The notes under the pieces: model-generated
The model's database searches: none
What the model was told of the DNA's origin: nothing
The model's input: the letters and a program-made list of their open reading frames with translations, nothing else
Assembly: GCA_023248635.1 (NCBI GenBank)
Contig: JAHFED010000020.1
Span: forward strand, 28,662 to 92,661
Reading direction: 5' to 3'
DNA length: 64,000 bases
Source of the DNA: Myxococcales bacterium
Lineage (GTDB): Bacteria; Myxococcota; UBA727; VGSZ01
Translations under genes and position numbers: made by a program
Shown here: positions 1 to 8,997 of the stretch, piece by piece
Layout: each line of letters begins with the position of its first letter
Position numbering within the stretch: position 1 is the first letter of the stretch

Positions 1-678
1 CACCGGTTTTCCAGCGGCGAGGAGGTTGTCGGCATAGGCGTCGCACTCGTCGAAGGCCACGCACTCTTCGTTGACGGCGAAGTCGTATTCGTCGGCGATC
101 TCGTCGAGCTCTTCGAGGAAGTTCTTCAAGCCGATGGCCAGGCCCCGGTCATGCGCTTCGGCAATGAGCGAGCGATTGAAGACGCGCATCTCGTCGGTCG
201 AGATCTCAAAGCCGGTGTCGTGCGTTGGCAGATCGACGTTGTCCGGATCGACGCCGTCGCAGCCCTTGGTCACCGCCAGATCCAGACGCTCCTTCATGAT
301 GTCGAGGACCACGGGGTCGGCGACGTCGAGGTAGCGTTCCTCGGCGAAGGCCTCGTCTTCGTAGCCGTTGCCGATCACCCGGGCTGGAAACGCGGCCTCG
401 TCGGGACGCCCGGGCTCGAAGGTGCCCGCGGAGAAGTAGCAAATGACTTTGATTCCCCGCTCCTGCAGCGTGGCCATGGTCGACGCCGGCACATCGACCA
501 GATCGAGATCCCAAACCCCGACGTCGAGGTCGAGGTCGGTCGGCGGCTCGACCAGCGTGATCTGCCACGACACCCCGCGGACCAGCCCCTCGGGTGCCTT
601 GTCGCCGTCGTCGATGCCCGGGGGCGCACAGGCGACCGCGAGGAGCGAAGCGACCACGAGGCTGCTGAAGACCCGCAT
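1..678 (-). CDS. GH114-type (TM1410-like) glycosidase lipoprotein, 3' end cut by window
   Basis: The first 226 codons are visible with no stop, so the gene continues past the window edge. The N-terminus is a lipoprotein signal (MRVFSSLVVASLLAVAC, then APPG), placing the protein in the envelope. The rest matches the (beta/alpha)8 glycosidases related to endo-alpha-1,4-polygalactosaminidase: KVICYFSAGTFE near residue 54, GCDGVDPDNVD near 150, then GLKNFLEEL and a Cys-containing NEECVAFDEC segment. The Asp-rich DPDNVD strand is the usual active-site element of that family. It starts 48 bases after the end of pbpC on the same strand and is probably the last gene seen of that operon. The true substrate cannot be read from sequence. 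Confidence 0.85.
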   Translation of the reverse strand, partial: MRVFSSLVVASLLAVACAPPGIDDGDKAPEGLVRGVSWQITLVEPPTDLDLDVGVWDLDLVDVPASTMATLQERGIKVICYFSAGTFEPGRPDEAAFPARVIGNGYEDEAFAEERYLDVADPVVLDIMKERLDLAVTKGCDGVDPDNVDLPTHDTGFEISTDEMRVFNRSLIAEAHDRGLAIGLKNFLEELDEIADEYDFAVNEECVAFDECDAYADNLLAAGKPV

Positions 679-725
679 GGTGACGAAGCTACCGCGTTTG
701 GCCGACCCCATCGCGTCGCGCCGAG

Positions 726-3137
726 TTACTGGCGCACCAAGATCGTGGCCGGCGACGACGTCGACGCCTGACGCAGCAGAGCGGCCTGGATGGTGTGGCG
801 CCCCGGGGTCAGGGTCCAACGGGCTTCGAAGGGGAACGCGGTCTGGGCCACCGGCGTGCCGTCAACGAGAAAGACCACTTCTTCGTCGGCGCCGCCGTCG
901 ACCTCGGCGGCCAAGCGCACGGTCGCATAGGCGGGGGGGGTATCGGGGTCGAAGGTGTAGCGAACGCCGTTTTTCGGCTCGGTCAAAACGACTTCGACGA
1001 CGTCGTTTGGGGTATTGCCTCCGCAGAGCCGGCTGGCGTGCGTGGGAGCCAGCGTCAAGCGTTTTTGGCGGGCCCAGCGTTGGTAGGCCGGCGGCAAAGC
1101 GGTGACGGCGCGGCGCTCGACGACATGGGTGGGGCAGCTGGCAGAGGCGAGGTCGCCGGTGCGGATGTCGACGTCGACGCGGCGGTGCCAGTCGCAGCTC
1201 TCGCGGGGTGCGGTGCCGGGCAGGAAATGTTCGGTGCGGTGCTGGGCGCATTCGGCGCCGGCGAGCTTGCCCGAGAGGGCGCACACCACGCGCTGCTCGC
1301 TCCCCGGAGGTGGGGGCAGGGATTGGGGCAGGGGCACATGGCGCTTCCACGACGGCGACAGCGCTTCGATCAGCTCGTGGGCAGCGTCGGCGGTGCCGGC
1401 CAGGCCGCCGAGGTGGTTCATGCGCCGCCAATCGTGGTTGCCGACCCAGACGACGACGAGCAGGCGATCGGTGAAAGCCACGGTCCACCCGTCGCGAAAG
1501 CCCTGGCTGGTGCCGGTCTTGATGGCGACGGCGATGTCGAAATCGAGAGCCGAGCCAGAGGGAAAGCTGGGCTGCCGAGCGCTGTCGTCGGCAAGGATGT
1601 CGGTCACGAGTGCTGCTGCGTCGGTCGCGAGCAAGCGTTTCGCGGGGGGAGCCGGGGCGTCGACGTCGGAAAAGCGCAGGGGCTTGGTGACCCCGCCGTT
1701 TTGCAGCGCGAGGTAGAGTCGCGCGAGCTCTTCGGGTGTGGTGTGCAAGTTGCCCAACGCCAAGCCGAGGCCGTAGCGCCCCGGCTCGAAGGAGACATCG
1801 GAGACGCCGCCGTCGTCGAGCAGCTCGAGCAGGCGATCGACGCCGACATCGCCCAGCACACGCAGGGCGGGGATGTTGCGGGAATTGCCCAGTGCCTCGC
1901 GCAGGCTCATGGGTCCCAGGAAGCTCTTGTTGATGTTCTTGGGCAGGTAGCTCTTGCCGTTTTCGCCGACGACATCCATGGGCACATCGGCCAACGGCGT
2001 CGCTGCGGTGTAGGTCTGGTGCGAGGTGGGGCGGGTCTGGGTGTCGAGGGCGATGCCGTAGAGAAAGGGCTTGAGCGTCGATCCCGGTGAGCGCTTGGCG
2101 CGGTTGAAGTCGATGGCGCCGTGGTTCTCCTTGTCGAAGTAGTCGACGGAGCCCACCCAGGCCCGCACTTCGCCACTGGCCGTGTCGACGACGATGGCGG
2201 CGCTGTTGGTGGCCCCCAGCGCTCGAACGGTGTCGAGGTTGCGCCGCACGATGGCCGTCGTCTTTTCTTGCACCTCGAGATCGAGGGAGCTCTTCACCAG
2301 GGTGAGCTGGGGATCGTGGCGGCGCGCCGCTTTGACGTCGTCGCTCATCAGCATGGCGTAGTGCAGGGCGCTGTCGGGCCGCGGACGTCGATCGACGATG
2401 CCGAGGTCGCTGTCGACGGCGACCTGCAGATCGTGATCGTCGAGGTAGCCGCGCTCGTGCAACGCCGTGAGAATGCGGCGGGCCCGGGCCAGGCCCCGAC
2501 GTCGTCCGGCTTCGGTGAAGGGGCTCATCTTGGTGGGCTGCTGGGGAAGTCCCGCCAACCATGCAGCCTGCAACCACGAGAGGTCTTCCACGGGCTTGTC
2601 GAAATAGAAGCGGGCGGCGCGCGAGGCACCGTGCACGCGGGCACCGTAGGGGGCCAGGGTCAGGTAGTGGCGCAATAGGGTGTCGTGGCCATAGCTGTCG
2701 GTGAGCCACCACGCTTCTGCTGCTTCCTGAATCTTCGAAATGAGACCACGGCTGCGACCGGACTGCATGCGCGCGACCTGCATGGGGATCGTCGATGCCC
2801 CTGACACCACCCGCAGACTCGCGAGGTTTTGCTTCATCGCTCTCGCAAGTGACGGAAGGTGAATACCTCCATGTTCATAGAAGTGTCGATCTTCGGTCTG
2901 CAGGGTGGCGGTCACCAGGCGCAGCGGCAGCACATAGGGCAGGGGCCAGTAGCCAAAGCGGTCGTCGCCGTCGCCGCCTTCGACTTCGGTCAGCGGCACG
3001 TTGTGGCGATCGACGACCAGGGTCGAAGGCACGGGCAGAAGCAGCTCGGTCTGCAAAGACGCGAAGAAGCAGACGCCGACGACGACGGCGACGGCGCCGC
3101 TGCCTGCCAGGATCTGGTGATCGCGTGCTTTGCTCAT
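726..3137 (-). CDS. pbpC: Penicillin-binding protein 1C (peptidoglycan glycosyltransferase/transpeptidase)
   Basis: A bifunctional class A murein synthase of 803 residues. One N-terminal membrane helix (about residues 11-30) anchors it in the inner membrane. The GT51 domain carries the catalytic TEDRHFYEHGG motif (Glu82) and SGASTIPMQVARM. The transpeptidase domain has STLK (Ser353 nucleophile), SRN and KTGTS motifs. A C-terminal beta domain from about residue 700 matches the BiPBP_C module typical of PbpC. The start codon lies 2 bases from the stop of the upstream alpha-2-macroglobulin gene, so the two are co-transcribed. The yfhM-pbpC pairing is known in other Gram-negatives, where the macroglobulin is thought to protect the periplasm when the cell wall is attacked. 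Confidence 0.95.
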   Translation of the reverse strand: MSKARDHQILAGSGAVAVVVGVCFFASLQTELLLPVPSTLVVDRHNVPLTEVEGGDGDDRFGYWPLPYVLPLRLVTATLQTEDRHFYEHGGIHLPSLARAMKQNLASLRVVSGASTIPMQVARMQSGRSRGLISKIQEAAEAWWLTDSYGHDTLLRHYLTLAPYGARVHGASRAARFYFDKPVEDLSWLQAAWLAGLPQQPTKMSPFTEAGRRRGLARARRILTALHERGYLDDHDLQVAVDSDLGIVDRRPRPDSALHYAMLMSDDVKAARRHDPQLTLVKSSLDLEVQEKTTAIVRRNLDTVRALGATNSAAIVVDTASGEVRAWVGSVDYFDKENHGAIDFNRAKRSPGSTLKPFLYGIALDTQTRPTSHQTYTAATPLADVPMDVVGENGKSYLPKNINKSFLGPMSLREALGNSRNIPALRVLGDVGVDRLLELLDDGGVSDVSFEPGRYGLGLALGNLHTTPEELARLYLALQNGGVTKPLRFSDVDAPAPPAKRLLATDAAALVTDILADDSARQPSFPSGSALDFDIAVAIKTGTSQGFRDGWTVAFTDRLLVVVWVGNHDWRRMNHLGGLAGTADAAHELIEALSPSWKRHVPLPQSLPPPPGSEQRVVCALSGKLAGAECAQHRTEHFLPGTAPRESCDWHRRVDVDIRTGDLASASCPTHVVERRAVTALPPAYQRWARQKRLTLAPTHASRLCGGNTPNDVVEVVLTEPKNGVRYTFDPDTPPAYATVRLAAEVDGGADEEVVFLVDGTPVAQTAFPFEARWTLTPGRHTIQAALLRQASTSSPATILVRQ

Positions 3138-3138
3138 C

Positions 3139-6100
3139 TCACTCAGCGGTCCCGCGCTCGACGACGAGGCGCATGCCGTCGGAGCTGCCCATGATGGCTT
3201 CGTCGTACATGAGCTCGGCGTGGGCGCCGGGGTGCACGAAGCTGCCCGGCGTCAGCGCCTTGAGGCGGAAGTGGAAGCTGTAGGTGCCCGGGCTCAAGGA
3301 CGAGAAGTAGTAGCGGACCTCGTGATCGAGACGGGCCACATAGAGCGGCGTCGTCGAATCGGCTTCGGCGGTCTTTGCCTCCGACGACGACGTTTGCAGC
3401 TCGGGGTTGAGGGGTTCGAAGCCGGCGGCGAAGGGCACCGTGAAGGCGACGTTGGCCCGCGCAGTGTCGGTGGTGAAACGCGCATGCACTTCGACGACGT
3501 CGCCGACCTTGACTTGGCGCTCTTCGGCGCGTTTGTCGTCGAGGCGCTTGGGAGTGCCAGCACCGCCCGCTTCGTAGAGGGTCATGCTGCGCTCGACGAG
3601 GAAACCTGCTTTGACGCCGGCCTGTCGGTCGCCGGGGAGCTCGGGCAGGTAGCGGTAGCGCACGCGGGCCCGCACGGGTTGGCCGGTGGCCTGCGCCGTG
3701 GGAATGCTCTCCGACGTCGACGAGAAGCGGGCGACCTTGGCAGCACCATCGAGGGTGAAGCTCTTGTCGGCGATGGTCAGCTTGCTCTCTTGCTTTGCGG
3801 GCTCGGCCACCTCGAGGAAGGCGATGATGGCGGCGACGGCGGTGCGGTTGTCCCACGTCGAGCCGAAGCCGCGTCGGCCCTGGGCGCGCTGCAACAGACC
3901 TTGCAGCAGCGGCATCAGATCGGGGTTTTTGGGATCGAGCATGACCAGCGCGTGAAAGACGGTGGCGATGGCCGACGTCGACGAACCGAGCACCTGGCCG
4001 CCCCAGTCGCGGCGGGGATCGTTGAGGCCGACGAAGACGCGTTTGCCTTCGACGAGGTTGAAGGTCACCGAGGACCACAGGTCGCTCTTGAGTCCTTCGA
4101 GGTCGGTGCCGAAGGTCTTGCTCTTGCCCAACATGGCCAAGGCGAGCTCGGCCCGGCTGCTGGCGTCGAGGTTCTTCTTGGTGCGCACCAGGTCGACCAG
4201 ATAGTGCTCGTCGACGTCGCCGACGCGCACCAATGCTCTCAAGCTCGCGGCCTGCAGGTTGCTGCGCCAGCTGTTGTAGCTGCCCGACCAGACGTAGTCG
4301 GAGCGCAGCGATTGCTTCAAGGCTTCGACTGCCCGGGCCCGCATGGCGGGGTCGACGGTGATCTTGCTTTCCGCTGCCAGCGCGATGAACTCGAGAGCCA
4401 CCGCGGTGAGCTGCACGTCGCCAGCAGTGCCAGGCCAGTAGCCGAACAGGCCGTTTTGGTCTTGGTGCAGGGGCATCTCGCTCAACAATCTTTCGACGTG
4501 TTGTTTGATGCCTTCGGAATAGATGAATCCACCCAAGCGGGCTGAGATCTTGGCGAGGGCGAGCTGGGGCGCCAGCTGCGACATCTTCTGCTCGAGGCAG
4601 CCGTGGGGATATTCGTCGAGGTACTCGAGGGCACCAAAAGTCTCGAGGAGACCGGGGATGTGCGTGACCACCACCCACTGGCTCATGGTGCCGGGGCGGG
4701 CCTTCTCCTTCGGACCCGTCAGCGCCTTCTGGATGCCAGTGATATCGTCGTAGAACGTCGCATTTCGATAGTCAGTATCAGGATACACTGGAATCTTCAC
4801 TTCGAAGGCATCGCCGACGCCGTCGGATTTGCGGAACACCTCCATCTTCACCGTGAGCTGCTTCTCGGTGGCCGTGGCTTTGACCTCGACGGGGAAGGTC
4901 ACGCTCTCGGCCTTGTTCTCTTGCAGCGTGATGTCCTTGCTGCGTTTGCGTTCGACGACGGGCCCCAGGAACTCGACTTTGACGATGCCAGCGCCGCCTT
5001 TGCCTTCGACGAGCCTGGCCACGCCGCCTACCTCTGCGCGATCGCCCTGGCGCACAAAGCGCGGGAGCTGGGGCTGCACCAGCACCGGCAAGCGCACCTT
5101 GATCTTGCTCTCAGCCTTGCCAAAGCGCTCCGCCCCGCTGACGGCGACGGCCCGCACCGCGAAGTTGGTGAGGTCATCGGACAAGGGCACTTTGACGACG
5201 AGCTTGCCGCTGGCCGGCACCTGCAGCGTCGCCTCGTAAAAGGGCACGGTCTGGAAGTTCTTGCGCACCCGACGCTTGGCCATGCCTTCGGCGGCTTCTT
5301 CGTCTTCGCCACCGCCAGCGCCCGGCGCTTCTTCTTCGATGATGCGGCCCACGGTGCTGTTGCGCGTGTCCCAGACCGTGGCGTCGCGTTGGTTTCGCAC
5401 GATCAAGCTCAGCAAGGGATCGAGGGGACCTTCCTTGGCCAGCGCGAGCACGGCTTCGTCGACGAGCCAGAGGGTGACTTCGCCGGCGAGGGGCGCACCT
5501 TTGTCGTCTTTGAGGAAGACACTGAGGTCGATGATGGCGCCGGGCCGGGCCTGCTCGGGATGGGTGAGGGTGACGTCGACGATGTTCTTCTGCGGCACGA
5601 TCTCGAGGTCGATGGACGATCCCATTGACTGCGGCCGATAGGGTCCGTCATCGGCCCTGCCGCTGGCCGAGCTGGGATCGCCCAAGCGTCCGCGCATCAA
5701 CACCACGTGCACCGGCAAGTTGGGCGTCATCGATCGATCCACCGGGATGCTGATGGTGGCCTGGCCGCCGTCGACGTCGACGACCCGGTATTCGTTTTTG
5801 CCAGGCTGCTCGACGATCACCAGCGCCTTGGCCTTGGTGAAGGGACTCTTGACCACGATGTTGGCGGTGTCGCCGGGGTTGTACTTGGGCTGGTCGGGCA
5901 CGAGCTCGAAGACGCCGGCCTGTCCCTTTTGCCAGGCGATGGGCTCCTTGCCGCCGATGTAGAGGTCGGCGGAGAGAGCCTGCACGCGTCCGAGCTTGTC
6001 CTTGGCGCTGATTTCGACGACGTAGACGCCAGCGCCATCGACGGCGAAGTCCACCCGCAGGGGCTCCGCCGTCGTCGTCGCTGTCTTTTCCGCGATCTTT

Positions 6101-8997
6101 TTGTCTTCTTGCTCGGTGACGTAGCTGGCTTCGCCGGTGGCGAAGTGACTCTCGCGCAAATGCGAGTGCCAGCTGCGCTTGTAGAGACGCAGCTCGACCT
6201 TCTGACCCACCAGGGCTTTGTCGTCGACGCCGACGGCGATGATCTCCGGACTGATGCTGGTCGCACTCTTGGCAAAACGCTGCAGCTTCATGCCCAGCGC
6301 GAAAGGAGGCAGCGCGAGCACCTCGGTGACCGCGGAAACCTCCTGGTCGTCGGCGCCGGTAACTGTGGCCTCAAAGCGATACGTGCGCGGCGAGCCGTCG
6401 ATGTCCTTTTGGGGGTTCACCTCCATGCTGTCGGAGCCGTCGTCGGCCAAGGTCGAGGTCTTTTCGGTCTGCTCTTCGCGGCTGCGGGCCTCCGGTCGCG
6501 CAAACTGCGACGACGACGCAAAGAGGAAACCCTCGCGCCCCTTGGGCACATGCCAAGCAGGACGACGGGTGACGTGCCAGCGGATGGGTTGGCCAGCGAC
6601 GTTGCCGCCGGCGTAATAGCGGGCCATGGCCTTGACGCTGAAGGGCTGGTCGAGAGGGACCATGCTCTTGCTGCTCAGCTGCACCTCGAAGGTTGGCAGC
6701 TTGTAGGCCTCGATCTGAAAGCGTCGGGTGGCGATCGGCGAAGCCATCGACGAGAGGAAAAGCTGGGCCGTGTACCAACCGGTGGGCGGCTCTTTTTCCG
6801 CAAAGACCGCATCCCCGCCAAAGAGGGCCGTCGTCGTCGTCGGCAACACGTATTCCTGGTCGCCGGGTCCGATGACCTTGATGGTGAGCTTGGCCGTGGA
6901 GCGCAGCGGCGTCTGCGCGCGTTCGTCAGCGAGGAAGGATCCCGATCCGCCCTGCACCGGCTTGCCCTGCCCGAGCCCGGGCATCACCAGCAGGCCGTTC
7001 TTTTTTTCGCGCGCGTAACCCTTGAGAAAAATCTTCTCGCCGGGGCGGTAGATGGGGCGCTCGGTGAACAAGAAACCCAGCGTCGTGTCGTTCTTCGGCG
7101 CCGGCGCCGGCTCGTTCAACATCGACAGCCATTGACCACCCGGCGACCAGTGGTTGTTGAAGAAGTGCGGCGGCGCGTTGCCGGGATCAAGAACCAGTGT
7201 GTCTTTGTTGGCGTCGTCACCGCTCTGCACCACGATGCGCACGATCTGGCGCCACAAGGGCTGGGGAGGCAGCGTGACCATGCCCTTGGCGTCGGTGGTG
7301 AGCACCACGTTCACCAGCGCGCCCTTCTTTTCCTCGATGGCCTCGAGCGTGATCGAAGCACCCGCGACGGCGGCGGCTCCATCCAAAGAGCGCACGAAGA
7401 AGACGGCCTGGGTGCGTTCTTCGACGGCGGTGAGCGAGAGGTTGGTGACCTGCACGCGGGTCCAGGCCCGCTCTGAGGCGCCGGTCAGACGCCGCACGCC
7501 GACGAGGTAGGTGCCCGGTCGCAGCTTGCCCTGGCCCGGCGCGTCGTCGATGAGAGGAGCGATGTCGAGACCGAAGTTGGTGGCCCCACCTTTGTCGGCC
7601 AGCGGCAGATCCACCAAGCGCGAGGCCAAGGGGGAGCCCAACAAGCGCAAGTGTCCGACCAGCTCGCCGCGGGAGACGCTGCCGGGATTGCCAGGCGCGG
7701 GCGGTTCTTCACCGGGAAAGGGCGGCGCGCTTTCTTCGTCGACGACGACGGGTTCGTCGGGGAAGGGCCACAGCCCCGCGTGCAGGGGATCGATTTTGTG
7801 CACGCGCACATCAGCGCGGGTCTCGCCGTAGCCGACCATGGGCAACATGCGCGGACCCTTTTGCTCGACGGTGACCGAGCCCTTCTTCAAGCGCAGAAAG
7901 GGCTTCTTCCAACCGACGAAGAAGTAGACGTCTGCTTCGCCGGGATTCACCAGCCGTCGTCCGAGGTCGTCGAAGACGGGGGCGTCGGCGATGCGCAGGC
8001 GGTAGAGGGTGTCGGGCACGAAGCGTCCCTCGAGCTGCACGCGCTTGCCGAACAAAGTGGGCTTGAGGTCGGGCACCGCGGGCTCCAGCCGCACCAGCTT
8101 TTTCAACGTCGTCAACGACAGGTCTTTGACCGGCGCCGAAAAGGCGAGCTGGGGCATTTCGCCGGCGGAGCCGCAGTCGAGGGCCTGCTCTTTTGGGGCC
8201 TTGGGGCTGCCGGTGATGCCGAGGCGCTGGCCGGCGCACACGACCTCCTCGAGGTGAAAGTCGGTGCGGGTGCTGGCCCGACCGGTCCACAGCGTGCCGT
8301 CGCCCCTGTCTTCGGAAGGCTGGCCGAGCGCGAGGGCAACGGTGACCACCAGCATCTGGCCTTCGCCGACGTCGCCTTCGAAGGAGAGGGCGTAGACGGC
8401 GGGGTCTTTCTGATCGGTGCGGGGCAAAAGCGCGAGCTGAAAGCTGTCGATCTGTCGTCGGGGAGAATCGGCCAGCCCAGGCAGGTCACGCACCTCGAGG
8501 CGCACCATCTGCTTGAGCGCATCGAGGGCCAGGGGCTGGGGAAAGCTCAGCGTCAAAGTGTGAAAGGGAGGCAAACCCGCCGACCCTGCAGCGGGGTGCA
8601 TTTGCGCGGGAGCGGCCATCATCGTCGTCAACACCTTGGTGGTGCCGCGGGCGTCGACGGCGAAGCGGGCCAGGGCGGGCCAGGGTTCGGCGGGGCGGAA
8701 CTGCAGGGTGCGCCGATCGGCCCAGGTCCAGGCGCCGGGCCAGTTGGGCTTGAGCTGGGCGAAGGCGGAGGCGTCGTCGGCGGGGCCGGGACCAGGGCCC
8801 ACGTCGGCGACAAAGGTGACCGTAACTGGGTCGTAACCGCGCAAGAAGCGCTCGGGCAGCACCTCGGTCGAGGCGGGAGCAGCGCGCACGACGCGATCGG
8901 CGGGTTGGTAGCCGGCGAAGGCGACCCCGATGACGGTGACCGTGATGGCGGCGACGGCGGCGCTGGCTGTGAGCAGGTGCGAATTGGATTGGCGCAT
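3139..8997 (-). CDS. Bacterial alpha-2-macroglobulin with intact thioester motif
   Basis: A 1952-residue periplasmic protease trap. An N-terminal hydrophobic segment (about residues 8-30) serves as signal or membrane anchor; no clear lipobox is seen, unlike E. coli YfhM. Tandem macroglobulin-type beta domains fill the first 1,200 residues, with a linker rich in Glu, Ala and Gly before NFQTVPFYEATLQV. The thioester motif YPHGCLEQ is intact (Cys1467, Gln1470), followed by the alpha-helical thioester-domain barrel and a C-terminal beta domain. A protease cleaving the bait region would expose the thioester and be covalently captured. Its ATG shares one base with the TGA of the upstream 1856-residue gene, and pbpC follows after 1 base, indicating tight co-expression. 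Confidence 0.95.
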   Translation of the reverse strand: MRQSNSHLLTASAAVAAITVTVIGVAFAGYQPADRVVRAAPASTEVLPERFLRGYDPVTVTFVADVGPGPGPADDASAFAQLKPNWPGAWTWADRRTLQFRPAEPWPALARFAVDARGTTKVLTTMMAAPAQMHPAAGSAGLPPFHTLTLSFPQPLALDALKQMVRLEVRDLPGLADSPRRQIDSFQLALLPRTDQKDPAVYALSFEGDVGEGQMLVVTVALALGQPSEDRGDGTLWTGRASTRTDFHLEEVVCAGQRLGITGSPKAPKEQALDCGSAGEMPQLAFSAPVKDLSLTTLKKLVRLEPAVPDLKPTLFGKRVQLEGRFVPDTLYRLRIADAPVFDDLGRRLVNPGEADVYFFVGWKKPFLRLKKGSVTVEQKGPRMLPMVGYGETRADVRVHKIDPLHAGLWPFPDEPVVVDEESAPPFPGEEPPAPGNPGSVSRGELVGHLRLLGSPLASRLVDLPLADKGGATNFGLDIAPLIDDAPGQGKLRPGTYLVGVRRLTGASERAWTRVQVTNLSLTAVEERTQAVFFVRSLDGAAAVAGASITLEAIEEKKGALVNVVLTTDAKGMVTLPPQPLWRQIVRIVVQSGDDANKDTLVLDPGNAPPHFFNNHWSPGGQWLSMLNEPAPAPKNDTTLGFLFTERPIYRPGEKIFLKGYAREKKNGLLVMPGLGQGKPVQGGSGSFLADERAQTPLRSTAKLTIKVIGPGDQEYVLPTTTTALFGGDAVFAEKEPPTGWYTAQLFLSSMASPIATRRFQIEAYKLPTFEVQLSSKSMVPLDQPFSVKAMARYYAGGNVAGQPIRWHVTRRPAWHVPKGREGFLFASSSQFARPEARSREEQTEKTSTLADDGSDSMEVNPQKDIDGSPRTYRFEATVTGADDQEVSAVTEVLALPPFALGMKLQRFAKSATSISPEIIAVGVDDKALVGQKVELRLYKRSWHSHLRESHFATGEASYVTEQEDKKIAEKTATTTAEPLRVDFAVDGAGVYVVEISAKDKLGRVQALSADLYIGGKEPIAWQKGQAGVFELVPDQPKYNPGDTANIVVKSPFTKAKALVIVEQPGKNEYRVVDVDGGQATISIPVDRSMTPNLPVHVVLMRGRLGDPSSASGRADDGPYRPQSMGSSIDLEIVPQKNIVDVTLTHPEQARPGAIIDLSVFLKDDKGAPLAGEVTLWLVDEAVLALAKEGPLDPLLSLIVRNQRDATVWDTRNSTVGRIIEEEAPGAGGGEDEEAAEGMAKRRVRKNFQTVPFYEATLQVPASGKLVVKVPLSDDLTNFAVRAVAVSGAERFGKAESKIKVRLPVLVQPQLPRFVRQGDRAEVGGVARLVEGKGGAGIVKVEFLGPVVERKRSKDITLQENKAESVTFPVEVKATATEKQLTVKMEVFRKSDGVGDAFEVKIPVYPDTDYRNATFYDDITGIQKALTGPKEKARPGTMSQWVVVTHIPGLLETFGALEYLDEYPHGCLEQKMSQLAPQLALAKISARLGGFIYSEGIKQHVERLLSEMPLHQDQNGLFGYWPGTAGDVQLTAVALEFIALAAESKITVDPAMRARAVEALKQSLRSDYVWSGSYNSWRSNLQAASLRALVRVGDVDEHYLVDLVRTKKNLDASSRAELALAMLGKSKTFGTDLEGLKSDLWSSVTFNLVEGKRVFVGLNDPRRDWGGQVLGSSTSAIATVFHALVMLDPKNPDLMPLLQGLLQRAQGRRGFGSTWDNRTAVAAIIAFLEVAEPAKQESKLTIADKSFTLDGAAKVARFSSTSESIPTAQATGQPVRARVRYRYLPELPGDRQAGVKAGFLVERSMTLYEAGGAGTPKRLDDKRAEERQVKVGDVVEVHARFTTDTARANVAFTVPFAAGFEPLNPELQTSSSEAKTAEADSTTPLYVARLDHEVRYYFSSLSPGTYSFHFRLKALTPGSFVHPGAHAELMYDEAIMGSSDGMRLVVERGTAE

